Source: Gammaproteobacteria bacterium 45_16_T64
GTDB lineage: Bacteria > Pseudomonadota > Gammaproteobacteria > Pseudomonadales > Ketobacteraceae
Direction of reading: 5' to 3'
Assembly: GCA_002162955.1 (NCBI GenBank)
Contig: MABD01000057.1
Location: 62,001 to 126,000, forward strand
DNA length: 64,000 nt
The translations under genes were made by a program, and so were the position numbers. Below are positions 10,369 through 19,269 of the stretch, piece after piece. Below the pieces are notes generated by a model. That model was not told where the DNA came from. It ran no database searches and was given only the letters and a program-made list of their open reading frames with translations. Each line of letters begins with the position of its first letter. Positions within the stretch are counted from its first letter, which is position 1.

Positions 10369-11134
10369 CGAAGCTGCTCCTTAGCGATTTAAAAAAACTT
10401 TCCGAAAAACTACTACTCAGCACGCCCACACTAGGCGCGAAGACATTGTAATTACAGATATTACAAATGCCATTAGTTACTCACAGAATGTGAATATGTC
10501 ACAAAATAGCTACCTGCCGAGAGTCATTACGAGCCATCTACTTGTCCCTAGGGGACACCCACATTGTTTAAGGCAGCAGAGGCCCGAGGCCTGTGTCCAA
10601 AAAAACAAAGATACAAAGACGCAAGTAGGCTGACATAATCTATCACAGTATTTCTATATATACGTCGCCATCTACTCTTCATATTTTAGCAACTAGTCGT
10701 TAGAAACAGTCTCTGTTTTGTAAAAGCTGCGCAATAAAAGAGCCCAACACTATTGATTTTTTTGGGGGGGGGCAATTTCAGTATGTATTTACAACATGCG
10801 GATTCAACTCTGCAGCACATCGAAATTTAGTCAACTACAGCATCGCTATGACTTCCCATTAATAGGCGTGGCGTTCTGTACACAAACTCTTTTCCGTTGT
10901 CAGCAGTAATTGCATATACGGCATCCTTGAATGGCGATTACATAAACCCAAACCTAGAATTTTCACACTTCCTTATGCTGCATGCGCCACCATGATTGGT
11001 TCCCAAAGTCATCCCGCCATGCTAGCTCCTCTCGCCCGCTTGAGGTCAATTACTAAAGCTAATACCTCAATCATACTGGCAACTCCCCTCGCTAACGCCT
11101 ACTATTAAGTCATTGAAATAGCGGGAGAATTGCA
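10369..11134. other. Intergenic region (766 bp) with a T7G9 homopolymer
   Basis: No convincing gene on either strand. It must hold the promoters of the divergent lipoprotein gene (minus) and ABC exporter (plus). A T7G9 run lies at 10757-10772, and a near-perfect short palindrome (GTCCCTAGGGGAC) at 10544-10556. I saw no RNA gene signature. Confidence 0.6.
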
Positions 11135-12937
11135 ATGCGTCACGGAAACATCGCGGCTGACCCTGGTGTCGGCATGAAATGGCATGTTATTCGACTGCTA
11201 TGGCCTTACTTTCTAGAGTTTAAGAATAGAGTCATCCTGGCCCTTAGCTGTTTACTGCTTGCCAAACTCGCCAGTATTAGCATTCCCTTCTTTCTTAAGC
11301 ATATTGTCGATGCCCTGGACAACGCAGACAATATCGCTCAGGCGATAGTGGCTGTACCGTTAGGGTTGGTTCTCGCGTATGGTGCTGTTCGATTTTTTAA
11401 TGTGTTGTTAAATGAGTTTCGAGATACGCTATTTGGTCGCGTCACCGAGCGCACCATACGACGCATTAGCCTACAGACATTCCAACATTTACACCGGCTT
11501 GATCTGGACTTTCACCTGAACCGAAAGACGGGTGGTCTTTCCCGTGACTTAGAACGTGGCACTACCGGTATTAATTTTTTAATGCGCTTTATGGTGTTTA
11601 ACATTGTACCTACCCTGGTTGAGGTGCTGATGGTCGTTGCCCTTCTCTTATACAATTACGGTATTGTTTATGCCCTGATTACCTTTGTGTCAGTTGTTTG
11701 TTACGTGACTTATTCCATTATCGCGACCGAATGGCGAACCAAATATTTACGGGAAGTTAACGAAGCGGATTCCGCAACCAATTCACGCGCGGTTGATAGT
11801 CTTCTTAACTATGAAACCGTTAAGTACTTCACCAATGAAGACTATGAAGCCACTCGCTATGACCACGAACTTGAGACGTGGGAGAAAGCCAAGCGAAAAA
11901 ATCGATTAACCCTGTTTGCATTGAACTCGGGTCAAGCCATGATTGTTGCAGTCGCGATGACAAGCATGCTTGCATTAGCCGCTAACGGTGTTGCCCATGG
12001 CGATATGACGATTGGCGATTTCGTGCTGATTAATGCGTTTATGATGCAGTTATTTATTCCGCTAAATTTTTTGGGGTTTGTTTATCGCGAGATAAAGGGC
12101 TCGCTCGCTAATATTGAGCAGATGTTTGAGCTTCTTAATCGCGCACCTAAAATTAGGGACAAACAAGAGGCCCCTGTGCTTTCCATTGGCAAAGGTAGCA
12201 TAAAATTCGACAACGTTTGTTTTCGATACCACGAACAACGGGAAATCCTTTCCAATGTTAGCTTTAACGTTGAACCCGGTAGCAAAGTCGCTGTTGTTGG
12301 CGAAAGTGGGTCGGGAAAGTCAACGTTGGTCAAATTGCTGTTTCGTTTTTACGACACCGCGTCAGGTACCATTACCATCGACGAACAGGATATTTCTTCA
12401 GTAACCCAGCATTCTCTCCGCGGTAGCATTGGCATTGTGCCCCAAGATACGGTTCTGTTTAATAATACAATCCAAGAAAACGTGCGCTATGGGCGCCCCA
12501 CTGCATCCGATGACGAGGTGGCACAGGCGATTACAATGGCACACCTCGATAGATTTATTGATGAATTGCCAGACGGCGTCAATACCGTTGTAGGCGAACG
12601 GGGATTAAAACTATCAGGTGGAGAAAAGCAGCGTGTAGCGATTGCTCGCGCGATTCTAAAACAACCCCCTATCTTGGTATTTGATGAAGCTACCTCTTCA
12701 CTAGACAGTAAATCTGAAAAGGCGATTCTAGAGGCCATGAAGGAAATCACCGAAGGATATACAAGCTTAGTTATCGCACATCGTCTATCCACTATTGTCG
12801 ATGCAGATAAGATCATTGTATTAAGTCATGGCAAAGTCGCAGAGCAAGGTAGCCACAGTGAATTAATTGAGAAGAAAGGTATTTATGCGAATTTGTGGGA
12901 AATACAACAACAAGAAGCTACGGAGTTTGGGGACTAG
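11135..12937 (+). CDS. ABC transporter, fused permease-ATPase, Atm1/HMT1 (ABCB7) type
   Basis: 600 residues: a six-span membrane domain (about residues 20-320) followed by an ABC domain with Walker [10 protein letters not shown] near residue 390, signature LSGGEKQRVAIARAI and Walker B ILVFDEATSSLD. The motif FHLNRKTGGLSRDLERGT in an early cytoplasmic loop is typical of the mitochondrial Atm1 / bacterial Atm1-like subfamily, which exports glutathione-linked sulfur or metal compounds. A ribosome site GGGAG lies 9 bases before the ATG. Its 3' end overlaps the convergent sodX gene by 20 bp. The neighbouring nickel-SOD genes make a metal-stress link possible, but this is inference. Confidence 0.9.
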   Translation: MRHGNIAADPGVGMKWHVIRLLWPYFLEFKNRVILALSCLLLAKLASISIPFFLKHIVDALDNADNIAQAIVAVPLGLVLAYGAVRFFNVLLNEFRDTLFGRVTERTIRRISLQTFQHLHRLDLDFHLNRKTGGLSRDLERGTTGINFLMRFMVFNIVPTLVEVLMVVALLLYNYGIVYALITFVSVVCYVTYSIIATEWRTKYLREVNEADSATNSRAVDSLLNYETVKYFTNEDYEATRYDHELETWEKAKRKNRLTLFALNSGQAMIVAVAMTSMLALAANGVAHGDMTIGDFVLINAFMMQLFIPLNFLGFVYREIKGSLANIEQMFELLNRAPKIRDKQEAPVLSIGKGSIKFDNVCFRYHEQREILSNVSFNVEPGSKVAVVGESGSGKSTLVKLLFRFYDTASGTITIDEQDISSVTQHSLRGSIGIVPQDTVLFNNTIQENVRYGRPTASDDEVAQAITMAHLDRFIDELPDGVNTVVGERGLKLSGGEKQRVAIARAILKQPPILVFDEATSSLDSKSEKAILEAMKEITEGYTSLVIAHRLSTIVDADKIIVLSHGKVAEQGSHSELIEKKGIYANLWEIQQQEATEFGD

Positions 12938-13214
12938 GCACTCGCATCATGACACTGGCGATTATATTCTCGGGACTAAACCACCCCATTGATTCTGTAG
13001 ACAGGCTATCTTCTTCGTTATCACCAATAAGCGACAGGTAACCAGAATTATCCACCTCAAATATTCGCTTAATCAAAATGCCATAAACGGAATGCTTAGC
13101 AACCACCAGGTTGCCAGGTTTACAATTTTTAAAAACGTTCCTGGTAACAACATAATCACCCTCCCGTAAGGTGGGGACCATGCTATTACCATGAACTTTA
13201 TAGACTGCTAGCAA
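12918..13214 (-). CDS. sodX: Nickel-type superoxide dismutase maturation protease (S24/S26 family)
   Basis: 98 residues. The short signal-peptidase-like fold has the catalytic serine in the NSMVPTLREGD motif (Ser near residue 11) and a candidate catalytic lysine in LIKRIF. Members next to sodN remove the N-terminal propeptide of nickel SOD so that the new N-terminal histidine can bind nickel. The start is a TTG 3 bp after the sodN stop; no ATG is available upstream of the serine motif, so expression is probably coupled to sodN. It lacks a membrane anchor, as usual for these proteases. Confidence 0.88.
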   Translation of the reverse strand: MLAVYKVHGNSMVPTLREGDYVVTRNVFKNCKPGNLVVAKHSVYGILIKRIFEVDNSGYLSLIGDNEEDSLSTESMGWFSPENIIASVMMRVPSPQTP

Positions 13215-13217
13215 ATG

Positions 13218-13721
13218 TTAGTTATCCAGCTTCGGATACACAACCTTTACTTGTGGTGGATATGGGCAAGTTGCCGTAAACGTCGCCACATCTTTGGTCA
13301 TCCAAAACGCTTCTGCAAATTCGTTAACAAGCTCAAGGAGCTTCTCACCGTTGGCTCGTTCCAAATTCTGCTTACATTTTGAAGCTTGCAACATGATGCT
13401 ATGGGTAAGCTCATGGGCATTGGGAATTTTTTCAAATTGTGGCGCTTTAAAGTAGTCGCCCCAAATAATACGAATCTCGTCTTTTACTTTTGCAGCATGC
13501 TCTTCTTTTTGAGCAATCAAGCGACCAAATTGGGCGTGATCCGCAAGGGTCAACTGATCTTTGTCTTCAAGTTCCTTCAAGAGGTCTTGTAACCGAATAA
13601 TGGTTAGCGCACTAATCTGAGCTACAGCAGGATCATAGACCTTACAAGGGATATCACAATGTGCGGATGCCTCAGGAAAACGTAGTGCCTTATCTAGGCC
13701 TTTGAGCAATGAATGTAACAT
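13218..13721 (-). CDS. sodN: Nickel-containing superoxide dismutase precursor
   Basis: 167 residues. After a propeptide of about 20 residues comes the nickel-hook sequence HCDIPCKVYDP. His1, Cys2 and Cys6 of the mature enzyme, the nickel ligands, are all present. The usual hook is HCDLPCGVYDP; here Leu is Ile and Gly7 is Lys. The rest is the four-helix-bundle body of Ni-SOD and the length is normal. It converts superoxide to oxygen and hydrogen peroxide in the cytoplasm and lets the cell avoid Fe or Mn SOD. It is followed directly by its maturation protease and preceded by a small His-rich membrane protein gene. Confidence 0.96.
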   Translation of the reverse strand: MLHSLLKGLDKALRFPEASAHCDIPCKVYDPAVAQISALTIIRLQDLLKELEDKDQLTLADHAQFGRLIAQKEEHAAKVKDEIRIIWGDYFKAPQFEKIPNAHELTHSIMLQASKCKQNLERANGEKLLELVNEFAEAFWMTKDVATFTATCPYPPQVKVVYPKLDN

Positions 13722-13736
13722 GTTTAGATAATCCCT

Positions 13737-13937
13737 CTATTTTTTAATAGTAGCTCGTGAAGTACGGACTTTAGCTTTAAGTGAATAAAAAGCGAGCGCA
13801 GCGACAGATAAACAAGCGCCTGCTAACAAGAAATGAATGGAACCACTCATCCAGTGACTGTGATCATGTCCTGGGTGAGCAAACACTGACGTGGAAAACG
13901 CTAGTAGGAGAAAAGTATAGATAACGTTTTTGATCAT
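13737..13937 (-). CDS. Small His-rich single-span membrane protein of the nickel-SOD operon
   Basis: 66 residues: a signal peptide ending near FAHPGHDHSHW, then one membrane span (about residues 33-53) and a basic cytoplasmic tail. After cleavage the mature N-terminus would begin HPGHDHSH, a metal-binding look shared with the start of HupE/UreJ nickel permeases, though it is far shorter than those. The ribosome site AAGGA lies before the ATG. It is the first gene of the operon with sodN (15 bp gap), so I infer a periplasmic nickel-binding or delivery role. No named family is recognised. Confidence 0.72.
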   Translation of the reverse strand: MIKNVIYTFLLLAFSTSVFAHPGHDHSHWMSGSIHFLLAGACLSVAALAFYSLKAKVRTSRATIKK

Positions 13938-14407
13938 TTAACATATCCTTGATTATTTTGATCTTAGTGGACGAATATAACGGCCGATATTGTATTCTCA
14001 CAAAGTAGGATAAAAATGCTGAAGACTGTTTATAAAAAATTGCTACAGATACTTCTAAGCCACAATTTTCCTGGGGATTAACAACAAGAACTCCACCCTG
14101 CCTTCAGCACTAATGATTATTATTGTGATTGGTAAGAGTGTCAAGCATCGGGCTCTCACACACCTTTTTGTACATCAAATATTCGTGTTAGACCACTTAC
14201 CCACATCATATTTGAACAGTTTTTAGACACTCCAATGGCCCTACCTTAATCTGTACGCTTTTCTACTTTGGCCTAAATTGATTGCAATATTGTCCCATTC
14301 AATAATTACCAACGCCTCTCTCGTTCAATATCATTTGCCTAACGCCTAATAACAACAAAAACAGACCCATAAAATAACAAACGTGAGCACGAGGACGGAA
14401 CACACCC
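13938..14407. other. Intergenic region (470 bp) between the nickel-SOD operon and the TRAP operon
   Basis: A divergent promoter region. It holds one Fur-like 15-mer (14114-14128) and an imperfect palindrome around CGGCCG near 13980. No gene is seen. Confidence 0.55.
14114..14128. promoter_or_regulatory. Candidate Fur-family box
   Basis: TGATTATTATTGTGA matches the Fur 7-1-7 consensus TGATAATNATTATCA at 11 of 14 defined positions. It lies about 180 bp upstream of the nickel-SOD operon and 280 bp upstream of the TRAP operon. Fur or its nickel relative Nur could bind here, but AT-rich DNA gives such matches by chance. Confidence 0.3.
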
Positions 14408-15424
14408 ATGCGGCCATTAAAACCTTCATCTCTATATATACGCCTACTGTTTATAGCGTTGCTATTAACCTTATCAGCATGCAGTACAATTTATGATACT
14501 GCTGGCATGGGTGTCGTGGCCTACGGAAAAGATCGCATCTTGCCCTACTTCCTTTCCACTAAGGACCCTGATGTTGCCTGTGCCATGGGTGAAGGCATGT
14601 CACCGGTCATTGGTTCTTTCGGCTCTATCACGGATGAATTTGGGAGCTTACTTGCACTCGCGACAGGCATGTGTGCCGATCTCAAAGCGAAAGAAGCAGA
14701 GTTGCGCAACATTCGTGCAATGCGGGCTAACCTGCCGAGTGAAGCAAGGGATGCTCGCACACAACAAAAACGCTATTTAGCTCTTGCCGCTAAACGGCTT
14801 TACGGGGGCTATCAATCTATTGTACGTGTTCATGGTGAACCTGGTGACCAATGCCCCGTGTTTGCCTCAGAGGCTTCTGAGCTTTTTTGGATTATGGGAT
14901 TAATCGATGGAATTCAGGCACTTGCCGCCGACATAGCTTCAGAGACTACAGTGGGTGTCCCCCTATCCATCGCCCCAAAAATTAGGCGGAGCATGGGTTG
15001 TCTTGATAACAAAAAGTGGTGGGGATTACCAAAAGGGGTCGATGCGTTAGCCATGATTTTGCTACCCGGTGAATTACCGCCAGGCGTGGACCCAGAACAA
15101 CAATTAGAAGACGCCGTCACGGTGGGCAACAACCAAGGCATTCGAATGGTGCAAATGCTGCAAGCAACGCTCTACGCAGGCAAAGGTGATCAAGCCCGAG
15201 TAAAGCGCATTATTAAAGCACACGTGAAATCGAAAGAAGAAGTTGCGCCCATCCGAGACCTTCAATTCCTTGATGAAATAGCCACCCTACAAATACGACT
15301 TATTTCAGATCGCATGTGGACAAAAGCAACAGGAGAAAGAACACCCTTTGGTCGCTTGGGTAGCTTCTGGGACGACTCGCCACTGGAAAACAGCTCAGCC
15401 TTAGACATTAACGATCTTATTTAA
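14408..15424 (+). CDS. TRAP transporter TatT-component lipoprotein
   Basis: 338 residues. The signal peptide ends with a lipobox (LTLSAC), so it is a lipoprotein. The body is helical, with the family look of TatT proteins (VVAYGKDRILPYFLSTKDPDVACAMGEGMSP). These form TPR-like trimers that associate with a TRAP solute receptor in the periplasm and are thought to handle hydrophobic ligands, as studied for Treponema pallidum Tp0956. The next two genes encode the TRAP solute-binding protein and the fused membrane permease, completing the system. First gene of the operon. Confidence 0.87.
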   Translation: MRPLKPSSLYIRLLFIALLLTLSACSTIYDTAGMGVVAYGKDRILPYFLSTKDPDVACAMGEGMSPVIGSFGSITDEFGSLLALATGMCADLKAKEAELRNIRAMRANLPSEARDARTQQKRYLALAAKRLYGGYQSIVRVHGEPGDQCPVFASEASELFWIMGLIDGIQALAADIASETTVGVPLSIAPKIRRSMGCLDNKKWWGLPKGVDALAMILLPGELPPGVDPEQQLEDAVTVGNNQGIRMVQMLQATLYAGKGDQARVKRIIKAHVKSKEEVAPIRDLQFLDEIATLQIRLISDRMWTKATGERTPFGRLGSFWDDSPLENSSALDINDLI

Positions 15425-15452
15425 TCATCATTCATAAATCAGGTATAAAGTA

Positions 15453-16481
15453 ATGCACTCAATCACTCGAGCATTAATCACGTTGGGTATATCCATTGGT
15501 TTGTGGGCCTCACTAATAGAGCTGGCTACCGCTGAAAAATCCACTACCGCAGTGACAATGTGCGCATTTGATCCTATCGGCGGCAATGGGCCAATCTTCC
15601 AAGCATTTGTCGATTATCAAACAACAGCGTTGGCATGGGGTGCCACAATAAAGTTGATCCCTTATACCGACGAGCGTGTAGCGTCAGAAGATTTTAAAGC
15701 TGGCGTATGCGATTTGGTGAATTTGTCGGGCCTAAGAGCCCGAAGCTATAATCACTTCACAGGCACCCTAGATTCCATCGGTTCCATTCCTACCTATAAG
15801 CACTTAAAAACTACCTTGGCGACATTGGCAAAAAAGAATGCCGCTAAGTTTATGCGCTCGGGGGAATATGAGGTCATCGGTATTTTGCCCATCGGTGCGA
15901 TTTATCCTTTTGTGACCGACAAATCCATTAATAGTCCAGAAGCTCTGGCCGGCAAACGCATCGCTGTGTTAGATAATGCACCTGAAATGCAAATTCTGGT
16001 CGCTCAATCAGGAATGACGCCAGTAGCATCAACCCTTAGCAATGCTTTTGCGAAATTCAATAATCATACCGTCGACATCGCAGGTGGGCCGGCATTAGCA
16101 TTCGAACCCATGGAGTTGCATAAAGGTATGGAGCCCAATGGAGGGATTGTTAACTTCCCCCTTTTACAAGCCACACTACAGATGGTCGCAAGAACCGATG
16201 CGCTACCGGCTGAATTTGGACAATCATCAAGAGAATATATCAGCAGCAACTTCGACACCGCACTTAAACTGATCACAGAAGCCGAGCAACGAATTCCTAA
16301 CAAATATTGGATCGATGTCAAGAATACCAACGGAGAAAATTGGGACGAAGTCTTTAGACAAAACAGGCTCGCCCTGAGGGATGAAGGGATTTACGATGCC
16401 AAAGCGCTTACGGTATTACGAAAAATTCGTTGCAGCCTCGATCCTCGCCGAAGCGAATGTACCGCACCTGACAAAGAATAA
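15453..16481 (+). CDS. TRAP transporter periplasmic solute-binding protein (TatT-associated)
   Basis: 342 residues with a signal peptide (cleaved near ATAEKS). It is a binding protein of the DctP-like superfamily: TMCAFDPIGGNGPIFQ opens the first lobe, a hinge region with LAGKRIAVLDNAPEMQ lies near residues 168-183, and a C-terminal helical part has a Cys pair (RCSLDPRRSEC). In TatT-type TRAP systems this subunit delivers ligand to the membrane permease. It sits 28 bp after the TatT gene and 36 bp before the permease gene. Ligand unknown; a hydrophobic or lipid-derived organic acid is plausible. Confidence 0.82.
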   Translation: MHSITRALITLGISIGLWASLIELATAEKSTTAVTMCAFDPIGGNGPIFQAFVDYQTTALAWGATIKLIPYTDERVASEDFKAGVCDLVNLSGLRARSYNHFTGTLDSIGSIPTYKHLKTTLATLAKKNAAKFMRSGEYEVIGILPIGAIYPFVTDKSINSPEALAGKRIAVLDNAPEMQILVAQSGMTPVASTLSNAFAKFNNHTVDIAGGPALAFEPMELHKGMEPNGGIVNFPLLQATLQMVARTDALPAEFGQSSREYISSNFDTALKLITEAEQRIPNKYWIDVKNTNGENWDEVFRQNRLALRDEGIYDAKALTVLRKIRCSLDPRRSECTAPDKE

Positions 16482-16517
16482 GATTTCACAATCACTTAAG
16501 TATCCGTTGAGCACATC

Positions 16518-18563
16518 ATGAGTCGATCAAGCATCCCTACCTACAACAAAGCCCCTACCCTATTAATACTGGCGCTGCTTTTATTTACGGTTATCTCCCA
16601 TACAGGAGAAAATGTTCAAGCTCGCCTACTTGAGCTGGGGAACTATCTTTGGAGTGATTATGTGATATTGAGGGGTGACCTACCGACACCATCCTGCAAC
16701 CCAAACCTGAATCTTTCACACGAACTTAATCGGTTAGAACACACCTTTCCAGCGCCTAGCCCTGACGATCTCATCCCAGAGATATTTGATCGTAATGCCA
16801 CAATGGATTCGCTTAAAAAACAGCAAGCATTGTGTCAGAAAAAACACGCGATTAGTCAACAGAACCAAGATCGAGTCACACTACCGGTTGTAATTTTTAG
16901 AACCGTAGAAACCTCCATCACCGGACTGGCCCTTTTCTCATTACAGCAGGAACGTGACGTACTTATTCTTTTATTATTTATCGCCGCGGCAATCGCAACG
17001 TCACAACAGCATCATATTGCATTTAGACCCATCAAATCTTTATACGACCAGCGAATCTCGACGACAACGCAACTGACAGGCAATCTCCTGCTGTTTTTCT
17101 CGTCTCTCGTTCATCGAAGCACCGCCATTGACACTGGTATCGCTGAAACTCACCCAGAGATATCTATTATGATGATCTTTGGATTCTTAACACTGGCAAC
17201 AATTAATATATTTCAGCTCATTAAGCCGCCGTCAGATTTACATGCCGAACAAAACATTGGCCATGCTTTACTCACCATTCCCATCTACTCCATCTTCTCT
17301 CTCGTTGCCTCTTATTACTTTATCGTGGCTCAACAACATACCGCCGGAACCGCCATTTTATTTGGCCAAATGTTCGAATTAGCAGGTCTATTTATTAATA
17401 TTGGGCTCTATATTTGGATAGGGATGCTATTAAAACAAACCCGTATTGGAGAGTTGATTTTTAAGACGCTTACGCCCTGGAAGCTTCCACCGGAAATGCT
17501 AGCACTCGCGGCGATTATTATCATGGCACTGCCCACCGCTTATACTGGAGCCTCAGGTATCATCATTATTGCAATGGGAACAGTTGTCTATACTGAGTTG
17601 ACGCGGGTAGGTGCAAGAAAACAATTGGCCCTCGCAGCGACCGCGATGACCGGTAGTTCAGGCGTGGTACTTCAGCCATGCTTGCTTGTTATTGCAATCG
17701 CCATGCTAAACAAAGAGGTGGTTACTGACGACCTTTTTTATTGGGGTGCTCGGGTCTTCCTCATTACTTTCTTAATATTCTTTATCGTGGTTATGATAAC
17801 AAAGAAAGACAAATTTCAAATCACGCCTATTCGTTTGGCTATCGGTCCTACCTTATCCGCATTAACATCACTTGTACCCTATTTGCTTATCTTTGTAGGT
17901 GTATTGTCTGTTTACAGTATTGTTCTACACGCTTACTTGGATCAGTTCTCCGCACCCATTATCTTGCCTATCTTATTGATCAGCATCATCATCTACGAAA
18001 GGAAATTTTCCAACGACCGAACGGATTTGGAAAATGATCCTCAACGAGAGTCGACGACATCAGGTGCACTTTTTGAGTCCGTTAGCAGTGCCGCCTTGCA
18101 TATTGGTGCAATATTGATGGTCATGGCCTGCTCTTTTGCGATTGCAGGTATCATTCAGCGCTCGGGGCTCTTTGACTCGTTGCCTACGGATTTCGACTCA
18201 ACGTGGATCGCCATGGGATTCTTGGTAATTGCGTTAGTATTTATCGGTATGATTATGGACGCTTTTGGCGCGCTGATACTGGTCTCGACATCAGTGGCAA
18301 GCATCGCCTACCAGCAAGGCATACACCCATTACACTTTTGGATGGTGGTACTTGTTGCATTTGAGCTGGGCTACCTCACGCCGCCAGTTGCGCTCAATCA
18401 CCTACTCACCCGCCAAGTCGTTGGGGAGGATGCATTTATTCCAGACCCCACTATCTCAAGTTTTTGGTATAGAAATGAAAGGATTTTGTTACCCCTTACG
18501 GTAATGGCTATCACTTTGCTTCTCGTGGCGTTTGCTCCCCTGGTGTATCAACGATTTATCTAG
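16518..18563 (+). CDS. TRAP transporter fused small/large permease (DctQM-like)
   Basis: 681 residues with many membrane spans. The N-terminal part (to about residue 250) has one span, a periplasmic stretch with several Cys and three further spans, corresponding to a divergent Q subunit. The rest is a DctM-type large permease with Gly/Ala-rich spans such as TAYTGASGIIIIAMG near residue 345 and TGSSGVVLQPCLL near 380, plus a second related half after residue 520. It works as a sodium-driven importer with the two preceding gene products. No ATPase is involved. Confidence 0.86.
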   Translation: MSRSSIPTYNKAPTLLILALLLFTVISHTGENVQARLLELGNYLWSDYVILRGDLPTPSCNPNLNLSHELNRLEHTFPAPSPDDLIPEIFDRNATMDSLKKQQALCQKKHAISQQNQDRVTLPVVIFRTVETSITGLALFSLQQERDVLILLLFIAAAIATSQQHHIAFRPIKSLYDQRISTTTQLTGNLLLFFSSLVHRSTAIDTGIAETHPEISIMMIFGFLTLATINIFQLIKPPSDLHAEQNIGHALLTIPIYSIFSLVASYYFIVAQQHTAGTAILFGQMFELAGLFINIGLYIWIGMLLKQTRIGELIFKTLTPWKLPPEMLALAAIIIMALPTAYTGASGIIIIAMGTVVYTELTRVGARKQLALAATAMTGSSGVVLQPCLLVIAIAMLNKEVVTDDLFYWGARVFLITFLIFFIVVMITKKDKFQITPIRLAIGPTLSALTSLVPYLLIFVGVLSVYSIVLHAYLDQFSAPIILPILLISIIIYERKFSNDRTDLENDPQRESTTSGALFESVSSAALHIGAILMVMACSFAIAGIIQRSGLFDSLPTDFDSTWIAMGFLVIALVFIGMIMDAFGALILVSTSVASIAYQQGIHPLHFWMVVLVAFELGYLTPPVALNHLLTRQVVGEDAFIPDPTISSFWYRNERILLPLTVMAITLLLVAFAPLVYQRFI

Positions 18564-18716
18564 CAATGACCTATCGCATCTCACACCGCAAGGCTCAGTG
18601 ATGCAGGTACCACCTACAAGGCAGTATTGGAGAGATTGCAGGCATAAATAGCAGAAACACACCTAAATCCGTCAAAATCGCTCGTTTACGCTCTTTTGAG
18701 CATTCATCCGTCACAC

Positions 18717-18748
18717 ACCAGTTATTGGTTATATACCCGATAACTGGT
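18717..18748. promoter_or_regulatory. Inverted repeat upstream of the RRM protein gene
   Basis: ACCAGTTAT (18717-18725) and ATAACTGGT (18740-18748) form a perfect 9-bp inverted repeat with a 14-base spacer, about 57 bp before the RRM gene. It may be a 5'-UTR hairpin, an operator, or the terminator of the TRAP operon. Confidence 0.4.
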
Positions 18749-18804
18749 ACTATCGGGCGCATTACTTATCATCTCCCTCAATCAATAGCGACTAAACATA
18801 CCTA

Positions 18805-19059
18805 ATGAAACTTCTAATACGTAATCTCGCCCGTAGCACAACCGAAGCAGAGCTCAAAACCATGTTTGAAGCCCATGGCCATGTACAATCCTGCTCGCTA
18901 GTTATGGACAAAAACACCGGCGAATCCAAAGGTTTTGGTTTTATAGAAATGCCTAATCCAGGTGATGCCAAAAAGGCGATGAAAGTCTTAAATGGTACTG
19001 ATGTTGCTGGCAGCAAAATACGCGTTAAGAAAGCCGAACCAAAGCTGACCGACAAATAA
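18805..19059 (+). CDS. RRM-domain RNA-binding protein
   Basis: 84 residues, one RNA recognition motif filling the whole protein. RNP2 is LLIRNL at the N-terminus and RNP1 is KGFGFIEM near residues 46-53, with the aromatic residues that stack on RNA in place. Bacterial single-RRM proteins of this size are common in marine gammaproteobacteria and cyanobacteria and are often linked to cold response. The target RNA is unknown. The gene stands alone, with an inverted repeat upstream. Confidence 0.92.
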   Translation: MKLLIRNLARSTTEAELKTMFEAHGHVQSCSLVMDKNTGESKGFGFIEMPNPGDAKKAMKVLNGTDVAGSKIRVKKAEPKLTDK

Positions 19060-19269
19060 TTAAGCCTGTTTACATAGTGTGAGTGGTGGCATAGTCCATA
19101 GCTACAATGGGTGCCGACTCGGCGTATGCTCACCATTTCACCCCTTCCACGACCTCTAGATGTCAAATATGCACTCGATAAGAGACGCTATCGACCCAAT
19201 CTCCCACTAAATATTGCAACAGAACGTCAAAGTCTCCATAGTAATATTTTTGCTAACGATACTTGCGGC

